Source of the DNA: Plumapathes pennacea
Lineage: Eukaryota; Cnidaria; Anthozoa; Antipatharia; Myriopathidae
Assembly (NCBI GenBank): GCA_964036295.1
Contig: OZ038466.1
Location: 682,001 to 746,000, forward strand
Length of the DNA stretch: 64,000 nt
Reading direction: 5' to 3'
Numbering within the stretch: position 1 is the first letter of the stretch; the number at the start of each line of letters is the position of its first letter. The notes under the pieces were generated by a model that did no database searches, was not told where the DNA came from, and was given only the letters and a program-made list of their open reading frames with translations. Below are positions 34,277-46,033 of this stretch, in pieces. The position numbers and the translations under genes are program-made.

Positions 34277-35077
34277 ATGAAATCCTTAAAGTTTGGTGTT
34301 CTGCTCCTCCTGGCTTGCCTGATTATTGTGGAGGTCTGTGAAAGTCGAGGAGGCAGAGGAGGAGGAGGAGGCAGAGGAGGTAGCAGAGGAGGAAGCAGGG
34401 GAAGTTCAAGCAGAAGTTCACGAAGTCGTTCAAGTCGCACGAGAGGCTCGGCTTCAAAACCAAAGATCACAAAAAACACGCCCATAACCCCCAAATCCCG
34501 CAAAACATCAGTCATCCGTTCACAAACCAAGATTGGTTCCCGCTCAAACACCGCTAGGAACATCCTGGTAGGATACGTCACATATCGCTACCTGTTTTCC
34601 AACGCTCCAGTGTATCGTCGAGATTATGAGTTGTATGGCAGGCGTTCCGTCCAAATCCCGGAAGAACGAGCGGTGAGGGTTCTATATACCGAAACAAAGA
34701 TGCTCGACCACGACAACAATCTGTGCCTCAATGAAACGGAACTGAAAACCGAACAAACAATTCCATCAACTGCTTTTGTTGTTCAGGAAAACGCAACTAT
34801 CCAGTACGAGAATGAGAAACCAGAAGAGTTTGATGGTATCAACCAGAACTTTACCTTGCGCGAGAGGGAGGGAGTCGACTTCAAGATAGTGACCCGAACG
34901 CAGTACAACAGTACTCTGGTGGAAGGGAAAAACTGCTCTATTGTGGAAGAGAAAGTAGAGGGCACTGTCATCCATCTGTACGAGACGAACCCAAACGGAG
35001 CGACTGCAGTGGTGCTGAACGCGTGGTTCTCGCTGTGGATCCTGTTGGTGACGTTTTTTTGGTCGAGTAACCAGTAA
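34277..35077 (+). CDS. RG-rich GPI-type surface protein, family copy 2
   Basis: 266 aa in one coding exon, preceded by a good acceptor (TTTTCCCGCAG) 10 bp before the ATG, so a non-coding first exon is likely. It has a signal peptide (MKSLKFGVLLLLACLIIVEV, then CES) followed by an SRGGRGGGGGRGG-type and RSSRSRSSR low-complexity region. Next come KITKNTPITPKSRKTSVI, SQTKIGSRSNTARNILVGY, a Tyr-rich patch and IPEERAVRVLYTETKMLD. The ectodomain keeps the two family cysteines (LCLNE and NCSIVEE) and several sequons, and ends NPNGAT plus hydrophobic tail. A segment of about 290 bp is about 98% identical to copy 3, pointing to recent duplication or conversion. Function unknown; cell-surface location is inferred. 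Confidence 0.85.
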   Translation: MKSLKFGVLLLLACLIIVEVCESRGGRGGGGGRGGSRGGSRGSSSRSSRSRSSRTRGSASKPKITKNTPITPKSRKTSVIRSQTKIGSRSNTARNILVGYVTYRYLFSNAPVYRRDYELYGRRSVQIPEERAVRVLYTETKMLDHDNNLCLNETELKTEQTIPSTAFVVQENATIQYENEKPEEFDGINQNFTLREREGVDFKIVTRTQYNSTLVEGKNCSIVEEKVEGTVIHLYETNPNGATAVVLNAWFSLWILLVTFFWSSNQ

Positions 35078-37081
35078 CGTACAATAATCACACGCGGCGC
35101 TACTGCTTGTGAGCAACTTTTATTACACTTGCTATTGTAAGATATGTTGCTGATTGTAAAATAACCTGATCATACAGATTTGAAGAGAAAACAACAACAA
35201 CAACAATTAGGTATTGATCATGATATAATCAAGAGCATTTACTTGTTATCAGTACGGCAGCCAAGTGACAAAGCTTTCGAGTTGGCTGCTGCATGGTACT
35301 ATAAATGTAACAGCATAACTTAAGGTAATATAGCCAGATATTACTTCTTTCGAGTAAATGAACAGAAAGTTTGTAGGGAACTGTTTCATTTTGTGCAATT
35401 TCCTTTTAGAAGTTTTCAAAATAATGTAACGTAGCTGTATTGCCTAGACTATAAAAAAAAATGCAAATAAAATGATATGCATGCGTGTTCTTACACCGGT
35501 AATTGTGACCTCAACAGTCTTACAAACATTTCGGGATTTTCACTCATTGACCGAGTTGAAACGTTTAAATTCTCGGGAAGGCCACCAGCTTTGCGCGTTT
35601 TTTTTTGCGCGTCTCGCAGTTTGATAATAAATCAAGACTGGTCCGTCATCTTGGCATGAGAAGACAACCTATATCTTAAAGAAAATACGGAATATATACC
35701 ACACTGGCTTCTAAGTTGAAACATTCATGCAAATGCACGCGCAGCCTCTCGCAGCCCGCGCAGCCGAGAAACTCCTAGAGCTGGTATCCAGGGTAACGCG
35801 TGCGTGTTGTCAGGCGATGAATTTATAGCGCAAAGCGGAAAATGACGTAAATTGAATTAGAAAGAAGCATTATCGTAACACGGAATAAACTTATTTATAC
35901 TGGCAATTGCCTGTCCTCACGGAAATACTGGGAGCACAGTAATAAATTAAAAAAGAAGCTTGAGATATTGCATGGGAACTCCCACTGGAATCTTCCAAAT
36001 CCCTCGTTCTACCGCGCAGAGAAAACGTGCTGGAGGTGAGTTCAGCCACGAAATGGAATTTATGCAAAATAATGCATGTGTCGCTGTAAACGAAAAGGAA
36101 AAGGAAAACATTCCTCTTAAACGCTGTTCCAATGGGAACGGCCGGACCAGCACTGAACGTTGAAATATATGTCTCAGTACTAGTGAAAATGGAGGAGCAG
36201 AGGCCCCTTGGCTGAGAAGTGAAATGACTTTAATTTCTCACCCAGCAGATACTGGATACGCTCATGTTAAGACTGATCACGGCCCCCAGTACGTAACTGC
36301 AGTCCACAAAGTTAGTCCATATTGCCATTCTACTGACTGATATTTCGATTGAAGAACTTTTGAGTGCATGTGTCCTACTATTTTGTCTAGTTATAACGAG
36401 CAACTCTCGTATACAATCGTGGATGTATTGTTGAGAACGTACGGAATCAGCTGTGGTTCAGTGTGTTTGGAAAAATTGTTACAGTGAATGTGCACATTTT
36501 GTTACAGACGGGAACAAAAGTGTTGGAGAGCAATTAATTTACATTTTGAAGACTGATTGAAGACAAAATGATTTAGTGCTTCAAAATTGACTGGCCAGAT
36601 GAACTCGAGTTAAAAGAAGGAGGAATTTGGCATTTTGGGCTGTCACAAATATTGATACTGAAGCCTTGCAGTATAGGCATCTTCCTCATGGCAGTTATGT
36701 GACGTCAACGCTTTTCGTGTCAGCGCGAAACAGTCAATCGACTTGTTTTGCTTTGATTTTTATTTATTTATTTAATTTATTTTAGAGAATTTGTATGTGA
36801 TGGATAATCGGATAATTAACGACTGTAGAATACTTCGGACTGAAGGCAAAACTGCCATATAACGTTTATACGCCTCCTGGCGATACAAATACGCAAACAA
36901 ACCAACATCAAACATTTTGGTAATAAAAATAAAGGGACTACTTTGCAGTCTAATGGTTGGTCAAGTGGTTAATTTTCGCGACATTTCTCCTTCAGTTCGT
37001 GATCAAGTATAAACATTAAAACTACTATATCCAGTGATTGATTTTGTTGTTATTTTTCCGCACAGTTGACTGATTGTCGAT
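35078..37081. other. Intergenic region between RG-family copies 2 and 3
   Basis: AT-rich spacer of 2.0 kb with short frames lacking supporting motifs (for example 35960-36163). A pyrimidine tract and CACAG acceptor directly precede copy 3 (near 37067), matching the layout of copy 2. Confidence 0.55.
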
Positions 37082-37948
37082 ATGAAAGGCTTAAAACTTG
37101 GTTTCATACTTCTCCTCACTTGCCTGATCATTGTGGAAGTCTGTGAAAGTCGAGGAAGCAGATGAGGTAGCAGAGGAAGTTCAAGCAGAAGTTCACGAAG
37201 TCGCTCAAGTCGCAGGAGAGGCTCGGCTTCAAAACCAAAGATCACAAAAAACACGCCCATAACCCCCAAATCCCGCAAGACATCAGTCATCCGTTCACAA
37301 ACCAAGATTGGTTCCCGCTCAAACACCGCTAGGAACATCCTGGTAGGATACGTTGCATATCGCTACCTGTTTTCCAACGCTCCAGTGTATCGTCGAGATT
37401 ATGAGTTGTATGGCAGGCGTTCCGTCCGAATCCCGGAAGAACGAGCGGCGAGGGTTCTATATACCGAAACAAAGATGCTCGACCACGACAACAATCTGTG
37501 CCTCGATCAGTTGTATTGGAATACCCAACAAAGTGTTCCGGCAGATGCTTGTGTGGTTTATGAAAATGCAACAATCCAGTACGGCAGCGAGGAACCGGTA
37601 CAGTTCGATGGGATCAACCAGAACTTTACGTTGGCCGAAGAGGAGGGAGTCGACTTCGAGATAGTGACCCGAACGCAGTACAACAGTACTCTGGTGGAAG
37701 GCAAAAACTGCTCTATTGTGGACGAGAAAGTAGAGGGCACTGTCATCCATCTGTACGAGACGAACCCCGACGGAGCGACTGAACTAGTGGACAACGACTA
37801 CAATGGAACGACTACTGAAAAGCCCCTTTTGGGAACATCTAATAAAGTACGTACGACGAACCCAGACGGAGCGACTAAAGTGATGTTGAACGCGTGGCTG
37901 TCGCTGTTGACCGTGTTGATAGCGTTCCTTTGGTCGGGTAACCCCTAA
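37082..37948 (+). pseudogene. RG-rich GPI-type protein, family copy 3, interrupted by one in-frame TGA
   Basis: ATG at 37082 opens the same signal peptide (LLLTCLIIVEVCESRG). Codon 28 (37163-37165) is TGA where copy 2 has GGA; beyond it the frame stays open for 260 codons to 37948. The body keeps the RG/SR region, SQTKIGSRSNTARN, the Tyr-rich patch, both family cysteines and a GPI-type tail. It has an extra Cys in DACVV. It also has a tail insertion: the TNPDGAT block occurs twice, separated by about 24 residues including NDYNGTTTEK. Only one disabling change is present, so this could be a very young pseudogene, a null allele, an assembly error or a readthrough gene. Confidence 0.8.
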
Positions 37949-39179
37949 GGTGCACTAAGCGCACTTTTGTAATAGAGCTCGCTCAGAAGCGTTGAGTGTT
38001 CCAGCGTCGTATTTAAAGTGTAAAATAACCTGAGCACACAATAAATTAAGCACAATCCCCTTCATTCATTATGTTTGTGAATGGATATATTATACTGCAG
38101 CATGTAGTTACGCACCGTACGTTCGTAAGACGAAATTCGTTTAGCCTAATTTTCAAAATAATGTACTATTCCGGTACGAATGCACTAAAACAATAAAAAT
38201 TGCGTCATTTGTTAAATGCGTGCTCTGTGTTTTTAATATTTCGACAGTTTTACTGCATGGAACAGGGACTAAATGATATTTCAGTAATGCAATGACGGTT
38301 ATTTTGCCCGGCTATTTTGACTCTCAGTTCACACAGTCATAAGATGAATTTGCCAGCGACGCAGGTACAAGCGCAGAAACAGTTGGAAATTAAAAATATT
38401 TCTTGTCCTTTTCCTTGCGCTTATTTTACTTGCCACTCGTATGTGTGCACCAGCCTTGCTATCTGCCTCCTTTGGGTTTCGTGTTCAGCTAGCTAAGGTT
38501 CGGCTTGTCCGCTGGCTTGAAATACCGCTGTGATCACACCAAGAAACGTACAAGAAGCTTAACTGTACATGTGGCTCAGATTCTTTTCTGCAATAGAACC
38601 AAAAATAGAATGTGCAGAATATAGGACACTTCACTAGATGCTCTCATTGGCACAGGTCTCGTTGGCAACAACAGTTGGCGACTAGTGAAAAGGAATGAGG
38701 CCCGTTCTTTAAGGCCCGTTTCAAAGAACGCGCCACTGCCGTGTCGAACTCAATGCAAATTAGCTCAAACAATGGATTTTGCTCATTTGCACTGAGTTTG
38801 GCACGGCAGTGGCGCGACGTTTAAAACGAGCCCAAGCTTTCAAATTTGAATCGCGTTTCAAGTTTGACACAATTTTGGAATCAAGTATAATCGAAGTAAA
38901 CGACGTCCGTACAAGTCAAGACCGCGCAGTATGTTATTGTCTTGGAAATTCATGAGGCGATTGAAGCCAAGGTTTCCTTTATCTCTAACGTTTTCCACTG
39001 AGACTATCACCAGATAAGATCCGTGCAGTAGCCTTTGAAAAATGGTCTAAGTTGAAAAATACACGACTGCGTACACTTTAATAATTAGCACCAGGTATCA
39101 GAAGTAGTGTCCGCCAATTGGGACGGATTATGTGAAAAACACACACACCTACAAAAAAATGGTTGAGAGTTGTCTTTAC
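37949..39179. other. Region between RG-family copy 3 and the LRR gene
   Basis: It includes AATAAA candidates near 38040 and 38192 for copy 3 and a hairpin MITE at 38714-38830. It may contain the unassigned last exon of the minus-strand LRR gene. No other coding signal was found. Confidence 0.55.
38698..38835. mobile_element. Hairpin MITE
   Basis: Arms GGCCCGTTT..CGCGCCACTGCCGTGTCGAACTCA and the inverse TGAGTTTGGCACGGCAGTGGCGCG..AAACGAGCCC enclose a loop of about 40 bp. Non-coding. Confidence 0.85.
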
Positions 39180-42100
39180 CTTGCCTGGCTTTCCTTTCTT
39201 TTTCTTTCCTTTCTTCTTTAAACCCGAGCCAATCTTCATGATTGCGTTAAACGTTGTTGAGTTCATCCTGTGCGTCACGTTAATTTTGATGGCGCCCAGG
39301 CCAGCTAACCATAAAATGGGCAACAAGAGGCATGCACAAATTAATAAATAGTGGTGATCTTTATTCACTATATGAAGAAGTAATCTCCATTCCTCCAGTT
39401 TACTAAAAATTTCTATTTATATCGTGTACAACCAAATATACAACATTTATTTGACACACATCAGGTATAGATGTTGCCATGGCTACTGATAATGTAACCA
39501 ATAACACCAGACTTCTTCAGAGACTTTGTTCCAGGTGTTGGAGTACATTGTATATTGTTATATGTGTATGATTTTATATAAAGACGAGCTTAAATTACGG
39601 ATGTATTAGCATATTTCCCCTGTTTCGTATGTGTACCCTATATTGATGAAGGGCTAGTGATTACAATACTCACCTTCCTTTCTGTCCATGAGTGCTTCCA
39701 ATACTTCTCGTCCTCCGAGGTCTCCAATTAAATTATCGTCTAAATCAATCTCTTGTAAGCTCTCGGAAAAGGTGATTAGCCTGATAGAAAATAGATAAAA
39801 AATATTCAGCTTGAGACAACTATAACTCAATCGTTATGCGTGAACAAGATATTCGCACCTCTCTTCCACTGGTTAATAAAAATGGCAGTATTATGGATTG
39901 TTCGCCTCCCAAACGCCAGTTTCCATAAAACTTCACTTTAATCACTTGGACTTTGATCACACGTATACTATTACGTAAACTAATTATAAATTCGTGAGCC
40001 CCAGTCCCCGTCAGCAGTACTTGTAGTGATTCAACGCAAGTTCGCATAATCGACAATTCAATTATTACTTTGAAGACAGCTGATTTGGTGACGTCCATCG
40101 CTATTGTTTGTCCTTATGCAAGCATCCAAAACATTTATTATTATTCACTGATTTTTTTCAGTTCAGAAGGTTGAAAGCGAGCAGAAGGGAACTACACCGG
40201 CAGAAACGTAAACGTATAGCTTATAACGTGAACAGTTCAAATATGAAATTCATTATTTAGGCCGGGAGAAGTAATTGATTTTTCTTGGTTTAAATTTTCT
40301 CTCGCAGACGAAGATGAGATTGTGGAAATTGGCTGTCGTGGTTGTGATTGCTTGTTTTCTTTTTGTGGAAATCTGCGAATCTCGGGGAAGAGGCGGAGGA
40401 GGTCGAGGAGGATCAAGCAGAGGAAGGTCGAGCAGTGGATCGAGGAGCAGAAACTCTCGTTCCAGCGGCGGAAGCGGATCAAAAGCAAAAACAACAAAGT
40501 ATACGCCGATCACACCCAAAAGTCGGGCAACTCCGGTGATCGTCTCACAAGCGAAAGTTGGATCTCGCTCCAATACCTTCAAAAAAGTTCTGGTCGGATA
40601 TCTGGCTATAAGCTACGTTAGACGTCTTTCGTATGCTCCAGTGTACCGGCGAGGGTATCCGATGTACGGAAGGTACGTGAATATTCCTGAAGAACGAGCA
40701 GTGAGGGTGATGTCCACAGAGACGAAGATGCTCGACAGAGACGGGATGTTGTGTCTCGACAAGAATGAAACACAGAAGCAGCATAGCGTAACCAACAGGA
40801 CCGTGGTCGAAGTAAACACAACCATCCGGTACGGCAACGAAAAACCGCTCGAATTCAACGGCATCGACAGGAACTTCACACTGCGTGAGAAAGAGGGAAC
40901 AGACTTCGAAATAGTGAGCCGAACGCGCTATAACACAACTCTTGTGCCCGGAAAAGACTGCATTGTGGTGGAGGAGAGAATGAACGGCACTGTACTCCGT
41001 TTGTACGAGACGAACCCAGACGGTGCGAGTACGGTGACACTGAACGCATGGCTCGTGCTGATTTCTGCGTTATTCTGGTTGAAGAACGAAGGACAGTTCT
41101 ATTTGCAGTAACTGTTGACTCATACATGGATGAGAAGAGACTCAAAGAGCCACAGTAGTTATAGAACAGACTACTGACTGAATATAGTTTAATCACTATG
41201 CGAGTTTGACTCGGTTTAAGGTGTTCACATGGTTAGGGAGATTTGTCGAAGATGCTGTACAAAGCGTAACGAAAATAATGTTGACACTAATTTAGTACAA
41301 CTTTCCAAGTGTGAACAGCAATTTGTCGCGGACAAATACTTTGTAAATTATTATAAACTGCAAACAATAATATTACCTATCCAGTCTATAGCACGAACGA
41401 CCTGACTAATATTACTCTAACGTGTGAACTGCTAGGACTTGTAAGATTCTTGACTTTACAGGCATGCAAATGACGCCAGTCTCTTTGTTTGTTTTTCAAA
41501 AACATTTAAATGTAAATTAAAATGTAAATTAGCATCTGCATAGCAGGTTATTTACGATATAGTTTGAAACTGCTTTCAGGGGGTCCCCAGCTTTTAAACA
41601 TTACTTTTAAACTGGACTGGAATCTAGACTAGGACGGAGTTTGGATCTCTTTTGCGTTCTCAAAAATAAGATGCCCATCAGTGGAAGGAAACCACATTAA
41701 GACAACACTTCCATCAAAATATATCCATCAAGTTTCATTTGAGTGGTGACACTTTTAGCTCTCACTTGACACTTTAGGAGTTGAAAGTGCACATTGATGC
41801 TAGAATGTACTTAATTGAGAACTTTCATTTGAGTCTTCACACATATTTGTTTCACCGTCATTTTATAGCTCGGGAGTTGGAATTAGAAGGGAACATTGCT
41901 ATAGAAATTTACTTTGACTATACTCATCCAGAGCTTTCAATCGACAGTTCAAGAGTTAGAGTGTCATATATAGAATGACGTATGATGGATCGACTGCGGG
42001 TCTATATGTGACACGCAACCCGACAAGTGACTCGCTCAAACGTCAACTCAAAACTTCTTAACCGTTCCACAGCTTTCACACATCGAAATTTAGTCAATTC

Positions 42101-45100
42101 ATCATTTGTCGTTCTCCACGCCAACGCAGAACAAACGTTGTTCTCCCAAGCACTGGCTTCCCAATGTTCTGAGAAGTGGAACTTTTTAGTTAAAACTGTT
42201 GCACTTACTTGCGGAACATCTTCATGCACATGACGGGTCCAAGAGTGGAGCCCAGTCCATGCGGGTCGATGCCGTTATTGAGTAGGTGAAGTTTCTGGAT
42301 CCAGGGTCCCACGGGAGGGGGTGGGGGTGGCTCTTTCTTCTTTTTACCGCTTTTCTTTCTACCTTTCTTGCCTTTTTTTGATGCGCCGGACTTGGCACTG
42401 AAACGAAGTACGGTTTTCGGATGACATACAAACTTAATTGTGTGATTGCATTGCTGTTGTGTTTGTTATGTTCTCAGATTGGTCCAAACAAGTTTGGTAG
42501 CATTCTTGGCCAATCAAAAGTCGTGCATTGCTCATGCAAGCAAGTAAGGTGCGCTTTTTGCGTATTGATAATTACTCTCTTTTTCAATGCAACAAAAATC
42601 GCAAGTTTCTTGGCTTCTCAATAATTGAATGTGTTTTCCTACCCCCTTTGTGATTGCATGCCGCTGTAGCTTCTTTGGTTTTAGTCTTCAATTAAAAACC
42701 GCACTATTCTAGAGCACGTATGACAGAGTGATAGCATAACGACCCAGTTATTCAACAAACAATAATTGGTTAATCCTCGGTTAGATCTCAACCTTTCTGT
42801 CATTTTGTATTTTTAGCTTAAAACGGGGACATTTCGTTCAATGTGTACTCTAATTGCGAGGTTACCACATAATACCTTCCCGGCTTGCTCTTCGCCGATA
42901 TTGATGACGAGGGTCTGGAAATAGTGGACATTGCCGACGTCACTGGGGGCACTGCAAGCGCATTGGCACCCAGTCCCTCCGCCGTGATCTCTTTCTTTTC
43001 AATTCGTTCAATGGCCTCCATTTCTGCAGCGTCTGCAAACAGCTTGATCAGCTCGATAACGCCTTCACACTCAAGCTGGTTTCCATCCAGGTACAGATCC
43101 CTGTTGGAATAATAATCAAGATGATATTAACTAAACTGCAACAGCACTGCAATGCAACTAATACACTCAATTTTAATGGTTTCACGTTCGCTTAAAAGAT
43201 GCAGAAACGCTGTGCGGCGCATCGTAAACACTTGTCACGACTTTAGTGATGCGCTAAAACAATACTGCAATCCTTCAATAGAAAAAAAATGACCTACTTA
43301 CTGACCTATTTTACTTAAAGCTACAGTTTTGTCTGATTCATAAGATAACGCAGTGAAAAATTGTATCGTCGCTCTTGTCGTCCGTTTACTTTCTGACAAA
43401 GATACAGTATGTAACTGTGAAACATTTGAAACCGCGCACACGAGAACACAACGAAACATTTCAGCTCAGTCTTACTTATACACGTCTTCTGCAAATCTGC
43501 CGAGTTTGCCGTTGCCGTAGAGGAACAGTAATAGAAAACTGAATGTATTAGTTAATATGTATACTAGCCAAGTACTGTAAAATTAGTAATATTTCTTTGA
43601 TGTATAGAAACCTGGTTGAACTCCGAACATGTGCAGAAAATCAAGCTTACTGTCTGGAATCTCTGAAGGACTAACACTGTCCTTCAGTTCTATATTCCGA
43701 GTTGAAAAACTGTTAAATCTTCCCTTTTAAAACTATTACTTTTAAAAAAAGATCTCCTCTGACCTGATTGCTGTATTGGAGACTATTTGTCCAAGAACTT
43801 CTCCACTGTCAGGTCCCAGATTACAGTAGTTTAAACTGAGTCGGAGCAGAGTTCTGTTTCCTTTGAGTCCATGGCACAGTCCAGCACATCCAGCATCACC
43901 AAATCTGTAACATGAAATACTGTGCTCAGCGTGCAATATTACAATCATGTTAAGACCGCTATTTGCAGAGAATTCCTATGAATGGTTATCGGATGTTTCT
44001 CTGGTGGACCAGTGTTACAAGATGCATAAGTTACGATATTCTACAAAATAAAGTACACTGCATTTATCCACTAGTCTTTCACACATGCATCAGAGTGCAA
44101 TGAGAGCTAACTCAGGGCTACACGTATGTACTAGACAGCAGGGACAACAAATTGCTTTGTTTAAACTATAGAGCGGTTTCTGGATGACTGTTGAAAACCA
44201 AAACCAAAGTAATCACCCAATCAGTTCAGCCAATCGGAAGCCAAAATAATCTGCGTTTGGCCTTGCACTTGGTTTTACTTTCCAATCAGCAATGCGAGTA
44301 CATGCCATCGCTTGCGTGAGAAGTGTTTGCATTTGGTTTTGATTTTGTTTCTGATTGGCTGAGCATGCTGACAAACTCATGTGGACCAATCCAAAAGCAT
44401 AGCAAATGCAAAACCAAAGCAATGACATGATTACTTTCAACAGTCATCCAAAAACGTCTCTAAAATCTGGGCTAGTGAGTCATATAGGCTTGATTACCAG
44501 CCATTGCCTCGGGGAAGTGAGCCTGCACACCGGACTCGAGAGAGTGTTGGAAATCGGGCTTTAGTGAGTCATGCATGCTACAACTTGGTCTTGGGTAGGC
44601 ATGCTGAAAATTGTTTCATCGCACCCTGATTCATGTGTCTGTCTTCCTACAGATCAAATGTGAAATTTCTTACTTGTTGTAATCCAGGACAATGGCTGTG
44701 AGGCTGTTCATACAAAATGACCTAAAACAATGCAGTGTATGTCAGACTGGACAGCTCAAGCTAGAGATTATATTCACTCAGCAAGCTGCAAATTTATTCA
44801 CTTCAGACACTCACCTTCCAAATCTTTCTATGGCATAGCTATTGATTTGACAGTCCATAAGTTCAAGGTACTGAACTGGATAGATTGACTGTTCCAAGAA
44901 CAGAGCCTTGGGAATGAATTAGAAAAAACAATTAGTTAATAAAGAGCAACAACTCACAGCTGAAGTAATACTGCAGTACTGTAGCAGCATGCATTTAATT
45001 TAGAAGTGATTTTGTAAATTTAGGGGGCCATTTGGATGCTTTGCTCCTTTATATACAGTAAATATATTATACTGTAGTCAATTTCACCCCATGAAAGATC

Positions 45101-46033
45101 TTGCAAGTTCTTGTGGGATCTTGCCATGGTCTCGACGGCATGAGCTTGTAAGTTCTTGCCAAGATCTTGGATATTTTCTACAGTATAACAAATCTGTAAT
45201 GCTGTAAACACAGTACCAGAGTAGCTACATCTTCATGCTTCATGAGGATGTCCCAGATGTACAATTCCTTGACATGAACATATCTTGTACTTCTCAGAGC
45301 AGTCAACAAAGGAGGAACTTTGACAGGCAGATCATCAGGAGGACCAGGAGTTAATATAAACTGGAGAACAAAATATTAAATATTATGATTGAAGTCTAAA
45401 CATGCAACACCCCTGTTAGTTTCTATATACGACACATTAATACTATACTTGATATTTTAAGATACACTGAACATTCATGAAGCATGGAAGAAGAGATGTA
45501 CATGTACTAAGCTATGTATCACTCAGATGATGTTGGCATATCTGTCTATCACTCCATTTCCCTGGCAAGGCCATTGGCTATACAGTATAAATAGTAAAAA
45601 CAAAGGAACAGATGAAAGTTAAAGTGTGAAACATGCAAATGATACAGTGTGGTACGTATGTACCCTGCAGGACACAGAAGGTTAAATAAAATAAAATATG
45701 CTAAAAAAAAGAGAGAGAGAATTATTAAGGGGCTTTTGCACATGCACAATCATTAGTTCTTCGATGAAGGCCACCTCATCAACAGCCAAATCAACGTAAA
45801 CACTTTTTCCAACGCAAACTCAGCTAACAAACCTTTGCCAGTAAAGTGTTTTTCTCGGCAAATTGATTTATCAGTTTCTTGACCTCTGGGTGGGCCAGAC
45901 TCTTGGAATCCTTGCATTTCAGTTCATACTGTTGTCTGACCGACTTGAGCACCTCGGCAATGCTCTGCAGGCCTTTCAGTCCTTTCTTTTCTTTCTTCTT
46001 GCCACTCTTCTTCTTTTTCTTGGCGACAGGCAT
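39180..46033 (-). CDS. Ribonuclease-inhibitor-type leucine-rich repeat protein with Lys-rich segments
   Basis: Minus-strand exons in coding order: 45833-46033 (ATG 46031-46033), 45217-45360, 44815-44906, 44674-44721, 43764-43904, 43476-43538, 42876-43100, 42209-42397, 39674-39780 and 39180-39304. All phases agree and give 445 codons. The terminal exon with the stop was not identified; reading through the last donor would instead end at 39078. The start is Lys-rich (MPVAKKKKKSGKKKEKKG). LRRs follow of the RNI/NLR type: LYIWDILMKHEDVATL, YLELMDCQINSYAIERFG, LTAIVLDYNKFGDAG, LLRLSLNYCNLGPDSGEVL, DLYLDGNQLECEGVIELI and LQEIDLDDNLIGDLGGREVL. A KKGKKGRKKSGKKKK-PPPPPP linker interrupts the repeats, and the end is again Lys-rich. 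RNI-type LRRs are protein-binding scaffolds; similar proteins are often ciliary. I do not recognise the orthologue. Confidence 0.85.
40314..41111 (+). CDS. RG-rich GPI-type surface protein, family copy 4
   Basis: 265 aa in one coding exon, nested antisense inside an intron of the LRR gene (between its exons at 39674-39780 and 42209-42397). An acceptor (TTTTCTCTCGCAG) ends 7 bp before the ATG. The upstream in-frame ATG at 40275 would lie in the preceding intron, so 40314 is chosen. The signal peptide has VVVVIACFLFVEICESRGRG, followed by GGGRGGSSRGRSSSGSRSR, TPITPKSRATPVIVSQ and VGSRSNTFKKVLVGY. Next are APVYRRGYPMYGRYVNIPEE and RAVRVMSTETKMLDRDGMLC. It keeps two ectodomain cysteines (MLCLDK and KDCIVVEE) and N-glycosylation sequons, and ends NPDGAST plus a hydrophobic stretch. 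Unlike the other copies the tail continues into a polar NEGQFYLQ, so GPI processing is less certain. Confidence 0.85.
   Translation: MRLWKLAVVVVIACFLFVEICESRGRGGGGRGGSSRGRSSSGSRSRNSRSSGGSGSKAKTTKYTPITPKSRATPVIVSQAKVGSRSNTFKKVLVGYLAISYVRRLSYAPVYRRGYPMYGRYVNIPEERAVRVMSTETKMLDRDGMLCLDKNETQKQHSVTNRTVVEVNTTIRYGNEKPLEFNGIDRNFTLREKEGTDFEIVSRTRYNTTLVPGKDCIVVEERMNGTVLRLYETNPDGASTVTLNAWLVLISALFWLKNEGQFYLQ
44163..44466. mobile_element. MITE with TA target-site duplication (mariner-like)
   Basis: GAGCGGTTTCTGGATGACTG and TTGAAA at the left are inverted as TTTCAA then CAGTCATCCAAAAACGTCTC at the right, flanked by TA. An internal CTGATTGGCTGA..CCAATC motif recurs elsewhere in the window. It sits in an LRR-gene intron. 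Confidence 0.8.
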
